Assembly (NCBI GenBank): GCA_032622095.1
Contig: CP136061.1
Span: 189,540,369-189,604,368 of the forward strand
Length of the DNA: 64,000 bases
Direction of reading: 5' to 3'
Source of the DNA: Siphonodentalium dalli
Taxonomy: Eukaryota > Mollusca > Scaphopoda > Gadilida > Siphonodentaliidae
Shown one piece after another: positions 1 to 13,100 of this stretch (its first letter is position 1; each line of letters opens with the position of its first letter). A model generated the notes under the pieces. That model worked only from the letters and a program-made list of their open reading frames with translations, searched no databases and was not told the origin of the DNA. The translations under genes and the position numbers were made by a program.

Positions 1-495
1 TCATGCCGTCCGTCCGTCCGTCCGACCTCATAACTCGAACAACTGTGAACCGATTTCAATAATTTTGTGTATGCAATCTCCTTAGGACCGCCTCTCCGCA
101 TGATGCTAATTGCGGTGCGGTCCGACTTTATTTTTTTAAGTTATGCCTTACTTTTCGACTTATTTTGACTTAGAAAATTCTGTCCGACTTAATAACTTTA
201 ACAAATATGAACCGATTTCAATAATTTTTGGTATACATGCTTCTCACAACACCCTCTCTGCATGATGTGGCTCGGACTGTTTTTCCTAACATTACACTTA
301 ATTTTCGACTTATTTTGACTTAGAAAATTTTGTGATTTTTTTGTGTGGATGCTATCAAGTTAGGATAAATTCCGGATGTTTCTTCGAATATGGGTTCGGA
401 ACAATGATTTTTACCACAGTTTTGGTTTCCGGATGATAGAAGTTTGGTTTGACTGACGAAACACTCGACAAAAGCCATCTTAGATGTTAAGGTTG
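1..495 (+). repeat. Interspersed repeat, 'CTCGACAAAAGC' family, left-truncated by window
   Basis: It holds two or three diverged units with 'CGTCCGTCCGTCCG', 'ATAACTC..ACAA.TGAACCGATTTCAATAATTT' spacing and 'TTTTCGACTTATTTTGACTT'. It ends with 'ACTCGACAAAAGCCATCTTAGATG' (465-490). The same end is found at 15359-15382, closing the related repeat of intron 3. It lies in a PMPCB intron. Positions 500-1000 show a further diverged piece and nothing else recognisable. Confidence 0.6.
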
Positions 496-1000
496 CATTT
501 CATTTTCTACCCTTTTTTGGGTTTCTGCAATCATTCGAACAAATATGAACCAATTTGAATATTTTTTTCTGTACAAGCTTCTTGCGACACCATATCGATA
601 TTATTAATCCAAATTTTTCTTTAAAGTTAAAAATCTTTTTTGTTGGGTTTACGGATAATGTGGGTTGAATTTGCCATGGTGTGGGTATGCTAGCACGCGA
701 GTGCACACCTCTTGTTAATTTGTGCTTCTGGTAACCAAGTTATCAACCCACTTGATTACACCATTCAGGTTAAAATATGCTTTTAATCCAATCAACTTGA
801 ACAGAATGCTGGTCATCTTTATTTGTTGTCAATTGCATTATCTCCATTTTTCTTGGAACAGCGGCTGAATATGTGATCTCTACATTATATCCTTTTTTAA
901 ATCTCAAATTTACCAAAAACTCTAGTGAGTTTTTACTGCAGGACAGAGGATGTGGGGCTAAGCATTGGTTCAATTACCGAGACATACTTTTCAATTTCAG

Positions 1001-1107
1001 GAAGTAGAAACTGATCTTCAGGAAGTAGTGTTTGATTACCTCCATGCTACTGCTTATCAAGGAACTCCACTGGGCCGAACTATTCTTGGTCCATCTGAGA
1101 ACATAAA
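1001..1107 (+). CDS. PMPCB: PMPCB exon a (first in window)
   Basis: The acceptor is tttcag|GAAGTA and the donor ATAAA|gtaaga. It encodes [20 protein letters not shown] and then [15 protein letters not shown]. It starts in phase 0 and leaves two bases (AA) for the next codon. The preceding exon is outside the window. Confidence 0.93.
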
Positions 1108-4100
1108 GTAAGAATGCCATAGTCTTCCTTGTGTGCATAAACATTAACAAGATAAACTGTCATCAACTTGACCTATCGTTTGCAGTTAGGCGATGGATGT
1201 CCAGCATCCATGTTGTGATGTCAGCATTGACTTGGGGGTCAAAAACCGACAATGGTCAAATTGTTTTTTCCCCAAAGTTATACGTCATATATCATGTTTA
1301 GGATATTGTTTGTGCTTTGTATTAATATGGATATAAATGTGATTATTGTTGTACCATGGGAGACCTTGACACTTTCAATTCACAAGTTTTCTTTACTTCA
1401 TTTCAGATCAATCAACAGGACAGATCTTCAGAATTACATACAAGATCACTACAAAGCATCAAGGATGGTTTTAGCTGCAGCAGGAGGTAATAGCCTTTTA
1501 TTACGTTTCCAACTGTTTCCAGGCATATATCTCAAGTCATGGGTTACCTGATCTAGATGATATTTGGTATGAACGTTCACAATCAGGAGCACTTTCAAAA
1601 GAGGGTTCAATGATGTTCAAATTTTCCATTGTACAGTTATCTGCATTCCGCACAGATATCTCAGCCATTGTTTATTCACAAATGGATACACTGATATTCC
1701 AGAGCATTAGGACTTTGAAAATTGTACAAGTGTACCTGTGTGACTAGATCTGTTGATGGACTTAAAGCACCTCAGCGGTTTCAAGCATAATTTTTATGCT
1801 CGCTTGTGGATTTATTAAAATCAGTTCGCAATTTTTGTTCAGCATGGAACAATAAATAGCGTTCCTTGTTATCCTATTTCTGGTATGATCAAAATAAAGA
1901 GCGTTCCTTGTTTTCCTATTTCTGGTACGATCAAAATAAAGAGCATAGGTCTCACTTCTGTGCAAAAAATTATAAATTGCAGAGCTGTAATTCCTCTGAA
2001 AATAATTGATATTTGAATGTAGTCTTTAAATATTTATTTGGACTTGATAAATAAGCTCCAATATAGGAATACATCCAACAATGACCAACATCAGAACTCT
2101 TCATTGTGATGACATATACTTTGATGACAAACAGGAACTATGATTTGGGAATCCTGTATAAATATAGGTCTGGAAAATTACTGAGTAAAGTATACCCATC
2201 AAATAATAGGCAATTTAAATAAAAGTACCAAGAAAACATGATGTCCAAGCTCACAACAAATGAGATATATACATGGCTGCAGGCTATCTTTTTAAGAATA
2301 TCCAGTTGACCTTAAATTTTGAAAAATTTATCTTGTGTAATTTTTTTTAGGTGTAAATCATGACAAGTTAGTGGAAATGGCCAGAAAATATTTTGGTAAC
2401 ATCTCAAACACATACGAGAGAGAGATACCAGTGGCCCATCGATGCAGATTCACAGGCAGTGAGGTAAGACTATCCAGACTAGAGACTGATGATTTTTCGC
2501 TTTTACTTTTTTTTCCCCGGAAAAAACGAACCAACGCTATCATGAAAAAAAATGATTTTTTTGGTGAAAATATGTTTTCCCAGTTGTCAACGATCGATGT
2601 ATCACTCCTTTATAGCATCCCGAGCTGTCATCGCAATAAACATAGATACAATTATGACATTCCATTTTCATTGTGATACACCATCATCACTGGTGAGAAA
2701 CTTTATATACAGTTGTAATCATTGTCGCTTATCGATAAAGTGCATAAAACATACATATATAACTTTTGGCCGTTTACATGTATTTATGTGATTTATTTTG
2801 TTCGTAATATACAGAGCAAGGGGTCAGGTATTTACCGATGACCATAGAAATCGGTTGATTAATGTACATTTTATTTTTGCATTATTAATATATACAAAAA
2901 ATATCGCTAAAGTTAATGTCAGTCATGGTAAATTGCTACCCAATACGTCCATGACCTTATTAAGCACACTGTGGTACATTAAAGGAACAAACAACATTTT
3001 TATATGAATGTGTGACAAACGCAATATGACATCAAATGATGTAACCATGCCCTACATGTAATTAGAGTGTAAATGTCATGCCTATTGTTTCCATTGTCAA
3101 CTGATTGATAGATGTTGGTGCACAACTTGTGACAAGCTACTGTCATGTAATCGTGATATTTCCGCTAAAGGAAGCCGTTCACACTGAACTATATGGATAC
3201 ATGTCCTGCGTTTGTAAACCATAGTAGAAAAGGGGTTAACTTTTTTGTGGTCGCCTACGATACCTCGCGGTCTTCAGTGGCTTGCTCGGATTAGTCACGC
3301 ATGCGCAGTCCCAATATAACCGAATGAATTCGCCAGTTTATTTTCTGCTACGAAACCGAACGGAAGTCTAAGGGAGTATTTTTCCGAATTTGTCGTTTAA
3401 CAACTAGACAACAAATTCAATTTATCGATACAATAATTACTGGTCGCCTACGCGTTAGTTTTTAGAATTATTGTTTCGAATTCACGGACCGTTTCGCTTC
3501 AAACATACAATTGTTCCTTGTTTTCGAACAGGTGGCTGACTTAAAAAATTTCGAATCGAATTGAAAATCGACATTTCGCCATAATCAGCCGCCATTTCAA
3601 GGCCTTACGAGGCGCATAGATTATTGTGAACATTTCATCTATGTAATTATTATAGAACCTATAAGGTATGATATAATTTGTCAGATATAAATGCCACGTG
3701 ATTAGCTACCGGAAGTCTCCTAATTTCGTGGGAATTTATTTACGCGTGGACATTTATTTAGCAATAATTACCATCGCTACTGACGCTATCTATCATAATG
3801 TTATGAACTACATTCTTTCTCATAATACTTTGTTGTTTTATGGTTCAATACAACTGATCCAGATGTGTTGGTCACATTTGAACTTAAAAGTTGATTACAA
3901 TTTACATCTGGGTTTATCAATTCAATGTAAAAACAGTAGTGTCATTATTACTTTAATAAATTGACAGAGATTGATATTGGACAAGTGTTATAATTATGTT
4001 CATGGTTTGATTCTCGTAACGGAGCATCACCTTCAATGTAACAATCTCAGCCATGTGCTAGCGGACCGGGGATCGCATACCAAGAACTCGGTCCGATACC

Positions 4101-7100
4101 AAGTTTGTCAGGCTAACAAGTCCCATTCGAGATTACTGAATAAAATCCGAATGCAAATGCCGACTTTCCCCATTACAACACTTGTTCAGGTATGTTGTCG
4201 TGGGTGCACTACGCTGTGCGATCGGGTGTGGACAATAAAAACTTAATGGCTGACAGATGTACACACCTAGGTGTGTGCATGTTACAGAACACTACTGGAG
4301 TCGCTAGATCTCATCTAAACAACATGCTTTCACAAAATACTTTGTGTTTTCTGTTTTAATACTGTCACACATTTCTCCTATGATTTAGATGTGTTGGTCG
4401 ACGCTTGAAGTTATCAGACTACAGTTTATCAATATCAGAAAAATAATGACTGTTGTCGTACTAAGATTCGTTAGTGTCATTAATTTCAGACAGGGATTGA
4501 CATCTGACAGGAGTCAGAATTCTGTTGAGTACATGATTCGATTCTCGTACAGTGCTTCAACTTCACTGTCAAATTTTGAACTGCTAGCATTTAATGATTG
4601 CAAGCATGACACTAAAATTAATCGTGATGACAGTTTCACTATTGTTTCAATTCCAGATTTTAGTTATTCTGAATTGTATCCAAAAATTAACCCATCCTTT
4701 CAAAATTGCTGGGTTGTATCTCGACTAAATGGTGTCTCCTTCCGGAATACGAACATAATTGCTTTCCTTCCTGTGTAGGTTTACCGAAAAGAAGCGGGGG
4801 GGGGCTGGATTACTACGATTCTGGATATGGCTCTAATTGGGACACAAAATTACAAATCATGGGTGCTCCGGTTTACATTCTCTAGAGTAAGGCAAGAAGC
4901 TTATCGTCACTCTGACGGTGTTTAATCATGGTTTCACTATCTACAAATATATTTGAAGATACTTTGGTTTGAACAACCTTTCCCCTTCTTGATTCAATTA
5001 TGTGAATGATTCCAGCCTGACAGGTATTTAGAGTCGTGGTGACTTGACCCCTCCAGGTAACTGGCCCACTGGCAATAACTGGCGACCGTGGCCTGGATGA
5101 CGTTCCCCAATGAATAACGATATAATAGCAGTGGTATTCAAAGACGAGGAAGGTGGGGGGGAGACATTATTTATGGCAAGTAACCATATCAAATGTGAGC
5201 TTGGTACAAGAACAGGCTGTACATCCAATACAGCATGCATTGTTCATAAAGGGCATGGTAGGTGTTTTGAAGGTATTCATGGACTAGCTGGAGTCTCAAT
5301 GAATTTTAAAATATATACGTGTCCCGACCTTTCATACCGTTGATATGGCGAATATACTTCACACACGAATGAAGCATATTTACATGGAAAGCATTTCTAT
5401 TGCCACGTGTCCCACGACCACTGCCAATAGCCTTTCCGACAAGAGGCCATCAGCATGGCTCTTCATACTTCTATTGCCCATATCAATTTGATTATCTGGC
5501 ACATAGACAATAAAACAGGCAAAGACGTTTGCGCTGTCCAGCTAAGCTTTCGAGGAAGCTCATTGACCAGCATTACCGACCTTTCCTAAGACCCAGGCAG
5601 GGGACCTCCCCGTACGAGTGGCATCCCATCCCCATGGCACAGATGCCCGATCATAAGGGCCTGAAGCCATGCTGCCAACTGCGCATTTCGGTCTATGCTG
5701 GGTTTGTCCTCTCTTCCTTAAACATGCCATAAGCGGGACCACTTAGGTCGGGGGAGTTCCTCTCTATCTTGGCTCTTCAAATTAAAATAAAACATTAAAA
5801 AGGGATGTGTATCCTTTACTAGGAGGATGATAATTTCATTCGTTTCCTTCCTAGGGGAGCCATTTTTAGAGAGGGTCTTCCCCTAGTTTGCTGCATGCTT
5901 CACACTAACCGACCTATCACACACCTAGGTCGTTCTACTGCATGTTTGGGGAGGCAGAGGCTCAGACCTGAATATTCCGTATGGTGACCTTGAAAATTTA
6001 CCTGTGTTCATCATCTGACTACATTGTACATCATTTGAACTGATTTCGGTTGTAAAAGGCGCACCTTCATTTCTTAGAATCGGATCGCGGTGGGTATTCC
6101 GCTGGGAACGCGGACTGCTCTCAGGTGCCTAGTGGTCGTGATGGCCTAATAATAGTAGTGTGTGTGGATTTAGGCTGAACATAATACTTGTGATTGCACA
6201 TTTTGCTGTCTGTCTCCATTCCAAAGGATGGTGCTCGTTGGGAAATTTCTCCAAAATTAATACTCGTACCGACATTGTTTTGGCACCTGAGGGTAGCGGT
6301 ATGCTTTCTCATTGGATGCTCTGGTCACCTGCGGTGTTCGGCCATGTTCTCTGAGGGGCTATATATATATCTTTAATGATACATTGGATTGTGCCAGGGA
6401 TCTCTGCTCTGGCTCCGACCATTGGATTGTTGGGCGCAGCTTTAGTAGGGTCTTCTGACATGATCTCATGATGACTTATATATCACCATGATATATCTAT
6501 GATATCATTTTATATATCTATATATGCGAAAGATTTGTGTCACCGGGTTTCTGCAATGCTATCTTGTGATACATAGGTACCTCAGAGACATGAGACATGT
6601 TCTCTGTGGGGTTGTATATTTAGTGATACGTTGGATCATGACAGGGAGCTGTGATCTGGCTCCGACCATTAGATTGATGGGCGCAGCTTTGGAAGGGCCT
6701 TCTGACATGGTCTCATGAGGAAAACTTAATATATATATCCCCCGGATATATATATTATATCATTTTATATATATATATACGCAATGTGTATATTGTGATA
6801 CATAGGTACCTCAGGGACATGTGAACGTGTGATAACTGTTCTAAGGGCAGGACCAGTTCACGCTCCTCCGGTTACATCTTGACGGTTCAACCAATTCGTG
6901 GGGATACATCTGGGCGCTAAAGCTGCCAAAAATCGTGTGCGTACGTATCGACACCGGCTGGATGGCCTTAGGCAGCTTAAGCATAGGGCAGGGGCCGTAC
7001 CCATGAGGTAAAGCGCCGAGTCCCCCTGGTCACGATCGCATTAACGAAGGGATCAGAGAAAAATGACCTCTCCCCACCCTCCAGCTTGGACAGGATATTA

Positions 7101-10100
7101 GCTTGGGCATGACCACCTGCAGCATGCGATGGTGGGGGCTCCCTCTGATCCGATGGCTTGACTCGCTTATAGTTGTATAACCCATTTGGGCTAATGGGCT
7201 CTCCATTTGATACCTGTGCCATAGATTGGGCATCAGGTTATCTGCCATTTGCATTGGTGAACAGCAGTTAGTTAAACTCTTAATGTTGGTTGTCTTGCCA
7301 TCTTTGGAGTGGGCCTCCTCCAGTGCAGGTCGTTATGTCGCTAAGGCGGAGAGGTAGTTAGTCTCCTCGAATCTCAAAATCGGCTGGATTCTTAGAACTG
7401 ACGGATGAAGAACAGAGAATTGCTCGGTTCGCTCGCAATTCTGAATTGAATGGCACCACCTGGGATGTTGCTTCCAAAAACAAGGGGGGGAGGTACATGT
7501 TTGGGCAATATAGCACTCTAATTATATGAGTTATTTCACGTACCTAATCATAACAGATTCATTAAAGAGTTCATATTTAGGTACAATCTGTTTTAGAAGA
7601 GTGCATTCCCTCCAAAATTTGGCTATTAACTTTATTGCTCGTGCCTCCTCCTGGGCTTGCATTCTAATCCATATAGTTCAGTGTGAACGGCTTCCTTTAG
7701 CGGAAATATGATATTTTAAAAAATATAATATATATTTCCTTAAAGAAAGCCTGAACACTGAACTATCATAGGGCCCTCCCATGGCGGTGCCATTCCCAAC
7801 CCCGCAACTCGCCAATCTCCTGATTGAGTTAAAAATAAACTGGCGAATTCATTCGGTTATATTGGGACTGCGCATGCGTGACTAATCCGAGCAAGCCACT
7901 GAAGACCGCGAGGTATCGTAGGCGACCACAAAAAAGTTAACCCCTTTTCTACTATGGTTTACAAACGCAGGACATATATCCATATAGTTCAGTGTTCAGG
8001 CTTTCTTTAAGGAAATATATATTATATTTTTAAAAATATCATTTTTCACTCTGATTTGTTAAAAGATATCTGTGCTCCAGGAATGATATTAACCTCTGCC
8101 CTTCAGCTTCAGTGCCATCAATTTCTCTGCATAGCTTACAGTATACTGTTGAAACAGTGTTACTACCTTCAGACTCGCATGTGTAGCCTATGCAGCCAGA
8201 CCCCAGGCCTTTTAACCATGTTTCAATTTTTAGCGCTGCCGCTAACTAACTCTTAATTTCAACTTCAAAGACAAACAAACTATGCGTACCCGGAAATTAC
8301 GTCACTTATTTATGCAAGCTCAGTTGTAAGTAAACAATTGCATATCACTAAAATCGCGGAATCATTATGATTTAAATAAAACTTTTTACCTTTTGTGCAC
8401 ATAGATGGTTGTCAGCGGTAGAAAACAACTGCATTAGAGATGATATGAAAAAGACCGAACTGTAGCCTCAGTTTTCGGTGGCAAAAACCGAAACAGATTG
8501 TTTGAAAAAAATAATTGCCACTCTCTAACCCAGACCATGTCTTTTTAAATGTAGAGCTCTAGGCCAAAGCTCCGAATGTGGTATTTGTGGGGACCTTGAA
8601 CTTCTTATAAACCATGGGAAGCCTATTCCAGAAAGCCCCAGCGCGCCGGTTATTTTGCGCTTTTTTTCTGTTATAGTTTCCAACAAAAATATTGCATTAT
8701 AACACAAAATTTTCCCTTCTAATTGAATGTAATAATTAAAATGTGTGTTACTTCTGTGTGTGTGCAAAATACCTATCCATAGCATAACTTGAGTATGTAA
8801 AATATTTCCAACTGGCTGACATGTGGGTAATATTAGTCCCATTGGGTCAGCCCACCTCTAGTTTATTAGCTCAACTTTACTTTGTAAAGTTTGAGCTATT
8901 GCCATGGCTTGGTATCCGTCGTGCGTGTGTGTGTGTGTGTGCGTGATTCGTCAACAATTTCCTTTAGCACGGGCTACAGTTCGTACCTATGGTCCGATTA
9001 TTATGAAATTTGTCATGGATGTTGACATTGACATGTAGATGGGAACGAGTCATTTTGGGGTCATTCGAAAAAAAAACATGGCCGCCAGTGGCCATCTTGG
9101 ATTTCAAAATTCAATCCATTAGCACGGGCTACAGGCCGTACTGTTCATCTTATTGTCATGAAATTTGTCATGAATGTTAACAATGACATGTAGATGGGAA
9201 CGAGTCATTTTGGGGTCATTCGGCCAAAAAACATGTCCGCCGGCAGCCATCTTAGATTTTACTCTTTGCATGACTAAATCCTTTGACACGGGCTACAGGT
9301 CGTACCTTTGGTCGGATCATCATAAAATTTGTCATGGATGTTAACAATGACATGTAGATGGGAACGAGTCATTTTTGGGTCATTCGGCCAAAAAATATGA
9401 CCGCCAGCAGCCATCTTGGATTTTACTCTTTGTATGACTAAATCCTTTAGCATGGGCTACAGGTCGTACCTTTATTCTGATCATCATAAAATTTGTCATG
9501 AATGTTAATAATGACATGTAGATGGGAACGAGTCATTTTGGGGTCATTCGGCCAAAAAACATGGCCACCAGCAGCCATCTTGGATTTTACTCTTTGTATG
9601 ACTAAATCCTTTAGCACGGACTACAGGTCGTACCTTGAGTCTGATCATCACGAAATTTTTCATGGCTGTTGAAATTGGAATGTAGATGGGAACGAGTCAT
9701 TTTGGGGTCATTCGGCCGAAAAACATGGCCGCCAGTGGCCATCTTTAATTTCAAAATTCAATTCATTAGCACGGGCTACAGGTCGTACTGTTCGTCTGAT
9801 CATCATGAAATTTGTCATGGATAATAATATTGACATGTAGATGGGAACGATTAATTTTGGGGTTATTCGGCCAAAAAACATGGCCGCTGGCAGCCATCTT
9901 AGATTTTACTCTTTGCATGATTAAATCCTTTAGCATGGGCTACAGGTCGTACCTTTAGTCTGATCATCATAAAATTTGTCATGGCTGTTGAAATTGGAAT
10001 GTAGATGGGAACGAGTCATTTTGGGGTCATTTGGAAAAAAACATGGCCGCCAGCGGCCATCTTGGATTTCAAAATTCAATCCATTAGCACGGGCTATCTT

Positions 10101-13100
10101 AGATTTTACTCTTTGCATGATTAAATCCTTTAGCACGGGCTACAGGTCGTACCTTTGGTCAGATCATCATGAAATTTGTCATGGATGTTAACAATGACAT
10201 CGAAATGGGAACGAGTCATTTTGGGGCCATTCGGCCAAAAAACATGGCCGCCAGCAGCCATCTTGGATTTTACTCTTTGTATGACTAAATCCTTTAGCAT
10301 GGGCTACAGGTCGTACCTTTAGTCTGATCATCATAAAATCATGGCTGTTGAAATTGGAATGTAGATGGGAATGAGTCATTTTGGGGTCATTTGGAAAAAA
10401 AACATGGCCGTCAGCGGCCATCTTGGATTTCAAAATTCAATCCATTAGCACGGGCTACAGGTTGTACTGTTCATCTGATCATCATGAAATTTGTCATGGA
10501 TGTTAATATTGACATGTAGATGGGAACAAGTAATTTTGGGGTCATTCGGCCAAAAAACATGGCCGCCAGCAGCCATCTTGGATTTTACTCTTTGCATGAC
10601 TAAATCCTTTGGCATGGGCTACAGGTCGTACCTTTGGTCGTATCATTATGAAATTTGTCTTGACTTTTGACATTGACATGTAGATGAGAACGAGTCATTT
10701 TGGGGTTAACCGGCATTAAAACATGGCTGCCAGTGGCCATCTTGGATTCAACTCTTTGCATGACTAAAGCTATCAAATGTTTTTGAATTGTTGGAAAACA
10801 TAGCCGCCAGCAACCATCTTAGATTTTACTTTTATATACATGTATATATATATCTCTTCATGTTGATAAACTAGTATTAGACATTCAACTTTCCACATTC
10901 CTAATCACTCCATCGACAGTAATACATTAAATTATTCCCTTTACAAGTTGAGCTACAGTGTCATTGACACTTTCATATTAATTTTATAAGATATCAATAT
11001 AAAACCTCAAGAAAAAAAACCTTAAATACTGATTTCCTCTCAATAATCAGCATTTTTAACTTAACTTTACTTTGTAAAGTTTGAGCTGTTGCCATGGCTT
11101 GGTATCAGTCGTCCGTGTGTGTGTGCGTGTGTACAGGTCGTACCTTTTGTTGTATCATAATGAAATTTGTCATGGGCGTTCACATTGACATGTAGATGGG
11201 AACGAGTCATTTTGGGGTCATTCGGCAAAAAAACATGGCTGTCAGCGGCCATCTTGGATTTCAAAATTCAATCCATTAGCACGGGCTACAGGCCGGAGTG
11301 TTCGTCTGATCATCATGAAATTTGTCGTAGATGTTAACTGGTTCAGTGCTGAAAGCCCATATTTGAACCCTATGTAAGAGTGCTGGAAGCCCAGATATGG
11401 GCTTTGGCAATGACACTGTCTTGTTTGGTCAACTCTTGTTTAGTTTAATCATTTAAATAGCGTTTGTCAGGTAATATTTCAGAAATATTGTTACATATAT
11501 AATTAAATTGGGACATTGTGAAGTTTGAATGGATGCCGACCAATAAAATTGTCAGAAAAGGTACTTATATCGCGAAAAGTTTGAGAAAAATTACAAATGT
11601 TTTGCCCTAAGGGCGGTCGACAACCAAGCTCATAACCATAACCTAATCAGACATCCAGGCTCATATCGATAACCTACATTGACAAACAGACAACCAGGCT
11701 CATAACCATAGCATAATGAGACATCCAGGCCCATAACCATTGCCTAATGAGACATCCAGACTCATAATCATTGCCTAATGAGACATCCAGACCCATAACC
11801 ATAGTCTAATGAGACATCAAGGGTCATAACCATAGCCTAGTGGCTAATGAGACATCCAGGCCCATCGGCATAGCCATAACCTATTATGAGACATCCAGAC
11901 TCATAACCATAGCCTATTGAGACATCCAAGCTCATAACCATAGCCTAGTGCGACATCCAGGCTCATAACATAATCACAAATGCATATATATGGGGTCAAA
12001 TTTGAGAAAAGAGTGCAAATTATCAACTCCGAGCATAAAATTCAATAATTTTCTGTTTGTTGAAATATATATACGCATTTTATTATGTGTATGTATGATA
12101 TTTAGCAGCGAACCAGTTTATATTGACATGTAGATGGGAACGAGTCACTTTGGGGTCATTCGGTCATAAAACATGGCAGCCATCTTGGATTTTACTCTTT
12201 GCATGACTAAATCCTTTGGCACAGGCTACAGGTCGTACCTTTGGTAGGATCATCATAAAATTTCGTAAATAACGTCATGGATGTTAGTGATGTAACGATA
12301 CGGGGTTATCGGTAAAAGCCGATAGCCGATATTTTCAGTAGAATTATCGGCCGATCCGATACAGATACCGATAAGTCTTGTACGTGAACCAAACTCCATA
12401 TCAATTTGTCTTTTAAATTACAAAATATTGTCGGCAAAGAACCGATATTGCGATAAACCTGGTTGCAAAAAAGTTTAGTTTACGTTCCCCAAAAACCCTG
12501 GCAAAACGATTTAATATTTCGTTGCATTCATCAGATTTCCTCAATATTTGTTTGATTCCGTTACCGTGCCTTACGGAATCAGTCCATACTAGTAATCCTT
12601 TTGAGTCAATGACGGCAATTTCAATTTGCCAAACTCAATCTTTTTCAGAAGTTGAACTTGCGTTTAATAACACCTACAATGTCCCGCATAAATTGTTGAC
12701 ATTTTCTCTGCCCATGACAGCAGATACAAATCCCGCCCATAGAGCACTCTGATTGGTTCGGATGGTTCTATCAAACAAGTTAGTCACCTCCTCCATCTTC
12801 AGTCATCGTATACCAGAATGTCAATCAATTTGAATCAAAAGCACTTTAAACACACACACTTAACTGTTGTTAACACGTGATGTTTCTATATATTGAGGAA
12901 TAGCGAGTCACGACTGCGGCGACTTTAATGCAAACTGGTCAAGTGTGACTCGTCTATTTATAAACACTGTGATTTTTAGTTTACTGTGTCATCTGTCAAC
13001 ACGTGGCTTGTTAGTGATTCCTACTCGATGACATCAAATGCATGCAAATAATCGTTTGATCTTACCGCCCGGCATCCGCCTTGGGAAGATCATAACAATG

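Larger units (their letters stand above)
3157..7708. mobile_element. 4.55-kb element with terminal inverted repeats
   Basis: The left end 'ATATTTCCGCTAAAGGAAGC' followed by 'CGTTCACACTGAACTATATG' is matched in inverse at 7665-7707 ('CATATAGTTCAGTGTGAACG' then 'GCTTCCTTTAGCGGAAATAT'). The arms are about 42 bp and nearly perfect. TA dinucleotides flank TTTCC...GGAAA, fitting a TA target duplication, though boundaries are ambiguous by a few bases because of flanking AT. No transposase was recognised in any frame. The interior has two tandem duplications (about 526 bp near 3800-4660 and 253 bp near 6346-6840) and short frames of unknown nature, so it is probably non-autonomous. Confidence 0.75.

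Noticed and set aside
1252-1551. 99-codon frame overlapping PMPCB exon b
   Set aside because: Only 1407-1486 is coding; the rest is intron read through in frame.
4389-4778. 129-codon open frame, the longest in the window
   Set aside because: It lies in a diverged tandem duplication, is not conserved in the other copy and has no recognisable domain.
6977-7254. Overlapping minus frames (81 and 74 codons) in a GC-rich patch
   Set aside because: Two frames over the same DNA, no domain recognised; kept as a finding about composition, not as a gene.
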